Part shown: positions 56,669-64,000 of the stretch, in pieces | Position numbering within the stretch: the first letter of the stretch is position 1 | Layout of the letters: each line of letters opens with the position of its first letter | NCBI GenBank assembly: GCA_024305745.1 | Contig: JAHRBS010000004.1 | Span: 4,278,001-4,342,000 of the forward strand | Direction of reading: 5' to 3' | DNA: 64,000 bases | DNA from: Polyporus tsugae | Taxonomy: Eukaryota; Basidiomycota; Agaricomycetes; Polyporales; Polyporaceae | The notes under the pieces: generated by a model | Databases searched by the model: none | What the model was told of the DNA's origin: nothing | What the model saw: only the letters and a program-made list of their open reading frames with translations | Program-made: the position numbers and the translations under genes

Positions 56669-58126
56669 TCAGAAAGAATATCGTCCCACTGGCAGTCCCT
56701 GGCGGGACCGAGCCGTCAACACCCCAGGTACGGAGCCGTTTCGCCAGTCTTCGTGATCGCCACGGGCCTCTTCTCGGTATGCCTCCATCATCATCTGCTC
56801 CCACATAGCGAGCTTGGAAGGGATGACAGTCGTGCCGGCGTTGCCCTCCGGCGTGAGCACATCCTCCTCGCTCGAAACTGCGGACGATGTACGCGAAGTC
56901 GAGCATGGGCATGACCACAAGCATAAGCATGAGCTGAAAGTGGGGATGTCCGATCGAGATTGAGCGATGATATTCTTCAGAGCGTCGAAAGGTGAGCCGG
57001 CTGAGAAATGCCGGGCCACCCGCATGGTAGGGTCCGAGGTACTGCACGGAAAATCGATCTCGGATGACTTGAACATCGACTCGGGCACGGACTTCGGCCT
57101 TGTGGCAAAGAGCGAAGCCCAGCACCCGGGAACATTGGTAGGCTGCGCGTCCTCGTCGACGCAGTACTCGACCTCGGACATCGGGCGAAAGAACGTGTCC
57201 AGCGACAGGATCGCCGCGCGGAGGTTGTGGAGGCTAATCCGCTGCGCGGGTTGCAGACTGAGCGCCTCGCGGATGATGGTGTGGGCCCCTGCAGACATGG
57301 GGAGCACTTTGTACAGGAAGTCTGGATCCTTGAGAAACCGGCAAAAATGCACGTCCTCGGTCGTTGCCTGCGTCCACGGGTGCGACCCCGAGATCATGTT
57401 GATGAGGATCACGCCCAAGGCCCAGATGTCGCTGAGGAACGGATCGTATGGCTGCATAGCAGTCATTTCACCGATACACTCTGCAGGCGGCGCAATGGTT
57501 AGCGGCTGTGGCATACGCGAGAAACGGGAGCACTGACCAGGACTCATGTAGACGTGTGTGCCACTGCCAAAGTCGCCCACCATCTTTTCGCTCGCAGCAA
57601 GACCAAAGTCCGCCAGGTACAGCTCGGATCCATCCTCGCTGGTTAGGATATTCTCCGGCTTGAGATCCCGGTGGGCGATCTCCACGTCGTGGCACGCCTG
57701 AACGGCGTCCACGAGCGAGAGAAATGCCTGCCGGAGACATGCATCGTTGTCAAAGTATCGCTCCTTGTCAACGATCTGCCTGAACAGGTCGCCGCCCGGG
57801 CAGAACTCCAGAACAATGTAGCACCATTCGTGATCGTCAAAGGCATCTATGAGGCCGACGACGCCCTTGGTGTCACTGACGACGTTGTGCAACGCGACCT
57901 CGCGTTTGATGACGGCGAGTTCCGCGTCGCTCCGACCAGCTTTGCGCATGATCTTCACGGCGACGAATTGCCGGTCGATACCGTGGTCTATGGCCTTGTA
58001 CACAACACCGAAGGTGCCGGACCCGAGAAAACTGACAATTTCGTAGCGACCGTGGACCCTGCCACCAGTGAAATCGGGGAATGAAGTGGTAAGAGCTGCC
58101 ATTATCGAGGGAGCAGTGGCGGGCAT
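56669..58126 (-). CDS. Ser/Thr protein kinase, RAN1/PAT1-like
   Basis: Complete catalytic domain at about residues 25-300: glycine loop FLGSGTFGVVYKA, VAVKIMRK lysine, IVLEFCPGGDLFRQIVD hinge, AHRDLKPENIL catalytic loop, LYLADFGLAA, and YMSPECIGEM after removing a 57-nt in-frame intron (in the plus direction about 57478-57536) that otherwise inserts 19 residues. SDIWALGVILINMISGSHPW and a C-lobe follow, then a long low-complexity regulatory tail with Ser clusters. Resembles fission-yeast Ran1/Pat1-type kinases that couple nutrition to meiosis or growth. The start is the first true ATG (MPATAPSIMAALT); the frame continues upstream only from a TTG. Active kinase expected; pathway not inferred. 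Confidence 0.88.
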   Translation of the reverse strand: MPATAPSIMAALTTSFPDFTGGRVHGRYEIVSFLGSGTFGVVYKAIDHGIDRQFVAVKIMRKAGRSDAELAVIKREVALHNVVSDTKGVVGLIDAFDDHEWCYIVLEFCPGGDLFRQIVDKERYFDNDACLRQAFLSLVDAVQACHDVEIAHRDLKPENILTSEDGSELYLADFGLAASEKMVGDFGSGTHVYMSPGQCSRFSRMPQPLTIAPPAECIGEMTAMQPYDPFLSDIWALGVILINMISGSHPWTQATTEDVHFCRFLKDPDFLYKVLPMSAGAHTIIREALSLQPAQRISLHNLRAAILSLDTFFRPMSEVEYCVDEDAQPTNVPGCWASLFATRPKSVPESMFKSSEIDFPCSTSDPTMRVARHFSAGSPFDALKNIIAQSRSDIPTFSSCLCLWSCPCSTSRTSSAVSSEEDVLTPEGNAGTTVIPSKLAMWEQMMMEAYREEARGDHEDWRNGSVPGVLTARSRQGLPVGRYSF

Positions 58127-59562
58127 GGTGACGAGGCTGAACAAATGCTGCTGCTGCAGAGGAGTATCAGGAGCGAGGACAAGGGAGGGGAAGTTTGGGC
58201 TCGAAAATGCGCTCCTTTAATACGTTTTCCGGCCTGCAAGGACCTCATTCGTCGATGTGGACTTGGAACTCTTTGGGCAGTCTCCATACAGGGAGAACAC
58301 CCGCAGGCAGAGCCTGCCATCCGAAGCTATAACGTGCTCTCAGAGGGGGGCGCTTGGAGCACTAAGAGGAGCATCTCCGACGTGGCCTCTGTGCCGCAGG
58401 CGTGTTCACAATTTTGACTCCTGAAGCTGTGAAGGCAGAGTGACCACAATCGCCAAAACGGGCGTATATCCGCAGCCGCACCCTTACGAGGGGCAGTGTC
58501 GGGCGACAGCTCTGACTCCGAGTCTGAGGACCGTCCATGCGGCTGCGGACCGTACGTCCTGAACGGGACTGAGGCCCATTTCGAGTCAGCTCGCCGTTAC
58601 GATCGAGTCTGCCGCGAAATGAGCCCCAGATGCTATGTTGTGCTCGAAAGGACTGTACATCCATAGGTGGTTTAAATATACCCGTCGCAAGGACCCAAGG
58701 AAGCGAATCAATCTATCCTCACTGTGAATTCTGACCGTACGATTCAAAGCCTAGACATGTTTCCGTGACGGGGCAGCGCATATAGTGAGTGAACGGTCCA
58801 CATCAGGAACCAAGACCCCCCGGGGCCCCATGGATCACAGTATGCACCAGTCCCAATTGAACTCGACTTCTGACCCAAACCTCCTCGCGGATCCGCACTG
58901 TATCCGTCGGGAAGGTGGAACATGTGCATGAATCGGACATACCTGCTGTGTGAAATACACGGTCGAGAGTCTACGATGTCTCCGTATAGGGCGAATACGT
59001 GCACATGGGCCAACGCTAGCTCTCCAGCATGGGTATTGGAGTCGATTCGATTCTTGCCGCTGTGTCTCGATCTGCGCCGGAGTGGAGGTTGACTGGGTTT
59101 AAGTCTGTCATCAACTTGCTGTAGTACTGCAATGTATTAGAGACAATGGAGCCCGATCCAGTAGAGGAAGAGAAACGCAGCGATGAGGGTCAAGAAGGTC
59201 AAGAGGCGCCCACAGGTATTTGGGGAGTGAATTACATAACGCGGACGTTTCCGTGTGGTTTGGGCCGCAGAGCCGACACTCCCGTCACTAGCAGCCAAAC
59301 GAGTATGTAAATGATTATCGTTCAAAGATGGTCCGGGAAGCCTAGGCTGAAACTTGGATGTGCTTCAATTGCCAGTACCGAGATAAGTAGTCAATTGAAG
59401 TCCCCCGGTTTGCTCCGCCTTGCGGAATTCGAATTTCGTTGTCCGCTGCCGCACTGGCGGCTGCGCCGGGTAATACCATGAAGTTTCTCTCGTTTCGACC
59501 TCGACGTGACTGGATTCGTTCTCGAACCGTTGGTCAGAATCGCCAGGTACTCCCCTGCTCTG
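58127..59562. promoter_or_regulatory. Divergent region upstream of kinase and F-box G
   Basis: About 1.4 kb. On the minus strand at 59137-59325 a 62-codon frame ends in a strongly hydrophobic helix (RLLTFLTLIAAFLFLYWIGL), which could be the last exon of a small tail-anchored protein, but no upstream exon was found and I do not call it. The rest shows no coding signal. Confidence 0.4.
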
Positions 59563-61410
59563 ATGACTGTGCACATCTCAATCCTCCCGCCGCAGGTACT
59601 CACTTTGATATGCTGCTTCTGCGACACAGCGGACTTGAGGAACTTGGCGACAAGTAGCCGAGCTCTTTCCTCTGCTGCATTGCAGAAAATCTGGCACACA
59701 CTTCCCTCTTTCGCCACATTTGTTTACACGCTTCCCTCAGACGCATGGACATACACAGATTCGGAGGGAGCCCATCTCAAGTGGTACCTGTGCGAGTCAC
59801 GGACGTTTGTGAGTGCCAACCATGTTAGGCTTCATGGTCTAAGTAATCATACGCTTGGCCAGATCCTCACCCGCGAACTCGTGGCGAGTGATTTTTCAAG
59901 ATTTCACGCCTACTCTCCGCTAGTCAGAATGATTAGCGAGCCTTGGTTCCCCCGCAGGAGGGGGTCCTTGTCAGCCTCAATATGGAATTCCTTCGAGCAA
60001 CATTGCGCAGAGCACCTCCCGAACCTCCACACGCTAATATGTCGTGAACGAAGTTTCGAAGGCATATGCTTTGCGGACCCCTTCCATATATTCCTCGGCC
60101 CTTCCATGTGCAGCTTCGACCTATCCATACATGGCGGCAAGGATGAACGCCCGTGCTTCTTCGACCCTACGGTCGCCCGTCCGGAGAAGGGCGGAGCCAT
60201 GCCCTTACTCGAACTCCTCACACATCTTCGCCAACATTGTCCAGACATACGTAACTTCCGGCTCGACGCATTGCCCTTTGCGTTCTATGCCGCAGAGCCG
60301 CTCGGAGCGGCCATCTGCGGATGGAACCACTTGTGGTCCCTCCAAGCACTCACAACCCCCCTCGAAGCAAGTGCTCTGAAGCACTTGGCCGCGCTCCCTT
60401 CCTTGCGTCTGCTGAAGGCCAACATCCATCTGCCTCCCCAAGCTCTCGACGATGCGCTCATGATTCAGCCCCATGCCTCCACAAACTTTCCCGTCTTGCG
60501 CGAGCTCGTGATCCACACCAACCGTCTCGAGACCTGTACCAGTATCGTCCAAGCCATCCGGTCTCCCTCCCTGGACGACGTCATCCTGCTCGCCAACGAC
60601 CACGCATCCACGGAAACCGTCGGCAGCTTGTGCACCGCGCTTTCACGGCACACCGTTCTCAAGAACCTGACTATCGGACCCGGCATGGGCAGCCGCGGAC
60701 ACGCGTACCCACAGCGCCGCGGGTTCCAGAGCCCCGCCGTCACTCCGGACGTCGAACCCGCCCCTCTGTCCTCGGCCAACCTCCAGCCCTTGCTCTCCCT
60801 CCGCGCACTCGAGCGAATCGCGCTGGACGGCACCTGCTACGCCGAGCTCGACGACCGCGCGATCGCCGAGCTCGCGCAGGCATGGCCCAATCTGAACAGC
60901 GCGAAGCTCTGTCCGGAGGCGTCGCACCCATTCGTGACGCGCCTCACCCTCGCGGGCCTCGCACCCCTCGGAGCGCTGCGCAAGCTCGACACAATCGACG
61001 TCGCGCTGTCCGACGTCGACGCCCGGGCTATCGACGCCGCGTTCGGGATCAAGCCGCCCCACCTTGAAGTCACGCCACTCGATGCCACGCACCCCGGCCG
61101 CACCAGCGGGAGATGTCCTCTCCAATTCCTAGGCGTGGGGCGTGCGCGACTGAGCACAAATGACACGGAGGCCGTGTCTGCGGTGCTGTCGGCGTGGTTC
61201 CCGGAGCTGCAGCGGGTGGAGTGCCTGATAAACTTCGGGCACATGGAGCGGGAGGTGCGCAGGTTGGGCTTCGAGGACCTCCACGAGATAGATGACTTGT
61301 ACTGGAGGTGGGTCGCTGTGGGGCGGGCGGTCCGTGGGTTCTCTGTGGTGAGGGAGCAGGAGCGACGTTGGGCGATGAAGCGGAAGATGGACCCCGAAGG
61401 CAATGAGTAG
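59563..61410 (+). CDS. F-box-like LRR protein G
   Basis: Intronless, 615 residues from the first true ATG at 59563 (MTVHISILPPQVL); the open frame upstream to 59506 starts at GTG. A degenerate F-box (ILPPQVLTLICCFCDTADLR, NLATSSRALSSAALQKIWHT) is followed by LRR-like segments (LPNLHTLICRERSFEG, LTHLRQHCPDIRNFRLDALP, LKHLAALPSLRLLKANIHLP, LRALERIALDGTCYAELDD, LAPLGALRKLDTIDVALSD) and a basic tail (QERRWAMKRKMDPEG). It belongs to the generic mushroom F-box group, clearly different from family 1. Presumed SCF adaptor. Confidence 0.75.
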   Translation: MTVHISILPPQVLTLICCFCDTADLRNLATSSRALSSAALQKIWHTLPSFATFVYTLPSDAWTYTDSEGAHLKWYLCESRTFVSANHVRLHGLSNHTLGQILTRELVASDFSRFHAYSPLVRMISEPWFPRRRGSLSASIWNSFEQHCAEHLPNLHTLICRERSFEGICFADPFHIFLGPSMCSFDLSIHGGKDERPCFFDPTVARPEKGGAMPLLELLTHLRQHCPDIRNFRLDALPFAFYAAEPLGAAICGWNHLWSLQALTTPLEASALKHLAALPSLRLLKANIHLPPQALDDALMIQPHASTNFPVLRELVIHTNRLETCTSIVQAIRSPSLDDVILLANDHASTETVGSLCTALSRHTVLKNLTIGPGMGSRGHAYPQRRGFQSPAVTPDVEPAPLSSANLQPLLSLRALERIALDGTCYAELDDRAIAELAQAWPNLNSAKLCPEASHPFVTRLTLAGLAPLGALRKLDTIDVALSDVDARAIDAAFGIKPPHLEVTPLDATHPGRTSGRCPLQFLGVGRARLSTNDTEAVSAVLSAWFPELQRVECLINFGHMEREVRRLGFEDLHEIDDLYWRWVAVGRAVRGFSVVREQERRWAMKRKMDPEGNE

Positions 61411-61751
61411 TGTGTCGTGCACGCTGCTCCGACTTATACCGACAGGTACATATGCTATTCCGAGTATATAGAGGAGGAATACCCCTATCCGGGATCGCGC
61501 GAGGCTCAGACTGCTCACACTTTGGTGTCGCATAGCTACGTCATCGCGTTTCTCGAGTATATTAAGCCCTCAGTTCGTGTAGGGGTGCACTGTTTTCCTT
61601 ATCCCCACCTCGCTCCTCACTCCTCGTCTTCTACTACACGACATTGCATCCCCCCGCCCTGAGTGACTTGTCTGCTTCCTTCCAAGGTAAAATCTGGATT
61701 TATCGTACTGGAAGGCTTATAATGCTAATCGTGCTGTCATCGTCGTTCAGA
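61411..61751. promoter_or_regulatory. Spacer between genes G and H
   Basis: 341 bp holding the 3' end of G and the promoter of H. AT-richer than the flanking genes; a TATATA stretch lies at about 61465. The sequence just before the H start (TTCAGA-ATG) would fit an intron acceptor, so a leader intron is possible. Confidence 0.4.
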
Positions 61752-63103
61752 ATGCGGTCTCCAACCATCAAAGCTCTGTGCAGAAAGCTGGCTCATGATC
61801 AGCAACAGCCTCTCCACGGACCAATCCTACCCGTGGAAGTGATCGAGCGGATCTTCGTCCTCGTATGCGAAGAGGACGGCGCCGCCGCTCGATCTCTCTC
61901 CGTGGTGTGCAAGGTCGCCCATTCCGTCGTCAAATACGCCGCCCGCTTCGATACCGTCACCCTCCGCAGCGGGACCGAGCGGGAAGTGCGCCACTGCGTG
62001 TCCTTGCTGAGCGAAGCTCGCGCGACCGCTGCCACGCGACGCGACTGGGTGGCCCGCCCCATCGTCCGCCACCTTTGCGTCCTCAAAACGCCTACAGACG
62101 CCTGGAGGCTCTTGCACGACTCGGTCAATCTACTCCACTGGTGCTACACGTACGAGGATGCAGCCCGAGTCAACGCTGAGATTTCTGCCGTCAGAGTTCG
62201 CCTGAACGATGCCATCCAGGAGCTCTTCCTCCAGGTCGCCCCCGACCTGGAGACTCTGTGTGTGCTACGGACACCGGGGGATTGGGAGGACAAGTGGCTG
62301 TTTCCGAGCGGCGTCGATACTATCCGTTACGAGCGTGGTTTCGGGGGGTTCCCCAAGCTGCGCGATCTCCTCTTCGTTGGGGACTTATGGTTTGAACGCC
62401 CTCAAGATGACAGTCCCACGGATGACGAAGCCGGCGATGGGAGCTCGAAGGACCCCAATGTTCCTCTCTTCCCGGCTCTCAAGCGGATTCACATGGCCCC
62501 CTGTTGGGGCACTAAGACCATCCCGTTCGATCGGTGGACGAAGGAGGCACCCGCCTTAGAAAACCTGAGGTTCACCGTTTCCTTCGGCAAGGAGGCGGAT
62601 GAGCCATGGTTCGTCCAGTTCGGCTCTACCATATCGGAAGGGTTCTCCAAGTTTGGAGGTGAGTGTTCGGCCATCCCGTGTAACCTTCAGCCGATTAACA
62701 TCGGCGGAGCGGCGTTGTACAATTAGGTGTATGGAGACCCGAGCCGACAGGAACCATGGAATTCAACGCCTCTCGCTTGGGCTTTCCGAATCTAAAGGAA
62801 GCGGTGGTTGTCATCACCCGCTCATTGGTGCGCCGTGGCAACCGTGAACGTGATCGCAAGGGGCTAGCTCGTAGGATGATAGAGCGACTTACGACTCCAA
62901 ACTTGAAGGCGAAGAGGCTGGAGGGCCCTCGTTTGACCTCTCTGTTTCGCAGAGGTGACCGTCACAATGCCACCGAAGAGTACCTAGACCGTGACTGGCG
63001 CGAGCGGGCCGCGGACCCTGCGGGTGATGGCATTGACTTGTACGAATTCTCACAGGCGTTCAGACGTAACGTCACGGTGTACTGGGCGAACTCGGAAGGT
63101 TGA
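61752..63103 (+). CDS. F-box-like protein H
   Basis: Two exons joined at 62660 (donor GTGAGT) and the acceptor before GTGTATGG at 62727, giving about 430 residues. N-terminus LHGPILPVEVIERIFVLVCE and AARSLSVVCKVAHSVVKYAA resemble the F-box and first helix of mushroom F-box proteins. The middle has degenerate leucine-rich segments (LETLCVLRTPGD, FPKLRDLLFVGDLWFERPQD, FPALKRIHMAPCWG, ALENLRFTVSFGK). Exon 2 continues MEFNASRLGFPNLKEAVVVI and ends with a basic, charged tail. Start at MRSPTIKAL; the frame is open further upstream without supporting similarity. Function presumed SCF adaptor. Confidence 0.65.
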
Positions 63104-63838
63104 TGGTGGATGTTGGATTTGCCATGTCCAGCCTACACCCCCGACCTCCTATACTCCTTCTATGTCGTTAGTATGAATATCTGAGTATTCTTGTCTGCCG
63201 ACAGAGTTCCCCATGATTGATGACCTAATACATGCATCTAGTTTGAACTCCTGCGTACCGACAGACCGCAATATGACATGTGCGGCACCAGCCAGTGCAA
63301 GACGTCACCAGAATTGTCGAAGCCCGCGACCGCGGTTTGCCAGACGTGCACTCGATTTCATTCGTCGACAATCTTACTCGGAATCGCTATCATGAACGAC
63401 ATTCCGGTCTATATTGCACTGTTCTGCGGAGACCGCCCGTCCATTTCACAAATGTGTATTGTTCCATGCTGACTTCACGACAAAGTCCGCCGGATTGGGG
63501 TCCGAGACCTTCGAAAGGGAAGGGTTGAGAACGAATTTCACTGTACATGCCATAACCAATTAGCATTGATTCCAACTCAACAGTGCGAGGGACTCACAAG
63601 TACGTGTTCTTCACTACCTGCGGCTGCATGTGGGTTTGGACCGGGTAGATCAGTGAGTGCATTCGCAACAAGTGGTCGTTGGCCAAGGTTGTTAATGAGG
63701 ATCTCGATCCGTCAGGGAGGCGATGGTGGCTGACTAAGCTTATGGACGCTTTTGGATCTGTCAAGTACTTACTGCTATAGCATCGCTTCTTTGCCTTCCA
63801 CCCTTTTCAAACCTCGACCACCATACTTACCTCGGCCA
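63104..63838. other. Spacer between genes H and I
   Basis: About 0.7 kb without recognised coding sequence; contains the 3' flank of H and the promoter of I. Confidence 0.45.
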
Positions 63839-64000
63839 ATGGAACTGAATCAAGGCCACCAGAGACAACCCCGGCTCAACTTCGACGTCCTGCGCATAGT
63901 CTGCAATGGCCTCACCGATGTCTCCGATGCCCTCTCCTTTCAAGCGCTCACCTGCTCCACCTTAAGGAGAGGGGCGTTACAGCGTCGTCTCAGGATGTCG
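63839..64000 (+). CDS. F-box-like protein I, N-terminal part only
   Basis: Begins MELNQGHQRQPRLNFDVLRI and continues VCNGLTDVSDALSFQALTCS; the LNFDVLRIVCNGL-x-DVSDALSFALTCSTLR pattern is the start of a common mushroom F-box protein type. Fifty-four codons are visible and the window edge cuts the frame. The ATG is the first in frame and lies just before the F-box, as usual. Third F-box-like gene in a row on this strand. Confidence 0.65.
   Translation, partial: MELNQGHQRQPRLNFDVLRIVCNGLTDVSDALSFQALTCSTLRRGALQRRLRMS

Noticed and set aside
57478..57536. Extra 19 residues between YMSP and ECIGEM in the kinase
   Set aside because: The insert splits the conserved activation-segment motif, and it is bounded by GT and AG; I treat it as an in-frame intron.

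Overview
The window is nuclear DNA of a filamentous basidiomycete, most likely a white-rot polypore. The genes are dense and on both strands, and most are cut by short GT-AG introns of about 50-70 nt. One gene is a laccase of the Trametes type with a phenylalanine at the axial position of the type-1 copper, and F-box proteins form a large lineage-type family. Species is inferred from gene content only; no ribosomal or mitochondrial marker is present.

Layout. 1-20 kb is mostly conserved single-copy genes: centrin/CDC31 (-), an alpha-ketoglutarate-dependent xanthine dioxygenase (+), a GH47 alpha-1,2-mannosidase (+), an unknown basic protein (-), enolase (+), a TRF4/Cid14-type non-canonical poly(A) polymerase (+) and a laccase (-), followed by about 3 kb of gene-poor DNA with a decayed coding stretch and a TTGCAAG-rich segment. 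20.7-25 kb holds two tandem F-box paralogs. 25.4-36.6 kb holds a type II membrane O-fucosyltransferase-like protein (-), a DUF3140 protein (-), the 64-residue snoRNP protein NOP10 (+) and a class IV-like chitin synthase (+). 37-41 kb holds a second F-box pair (-). 41.6-51.9 kb holds a GRAM/VASt sterol-transfer protein (-), a probable pseudokinase (-), a dienelactone hydrolase (+), a MARVEL-like four-helix membrane protein (+) and a SWI5/SAE3 recombination mediator (-). 52.4-56.1 kb is a third F-box pair whose second copy is dead. 56.7-58.1 kb is a RAN1-like kinase (-), and 59.5 kb to the end carries three unrelated F-box-like genes, the last cut by the window edge.

There is no operon or obvious biosynthetic cluster. 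Several genes serve the secretory pathway or cell surface (GH47 mannosidase, O-fucosyltransferase, chitin synthase, GRAM/VASt, MARVEL, laccase), others act on RNA or DNA (TRF4, NOP10, SWI5). The most distinctive theme is the approximately 540-residue F-box family, present as three tandem pairs inserted between conserved genes, with a 158-bp identical tract between two copies and one multiply broken copy: a birth-and-death family.

Several genes are readable only after splicing by hand: NOP10, SWI5 (with a 15-nt exon), the last exon of the fucosyltransferase, a 30-nt exon in the hydrolase, and a start codon split by an intron in the TRF4-like gene. All intron models are from reading splice signals and protein-family fit, without transcript data.
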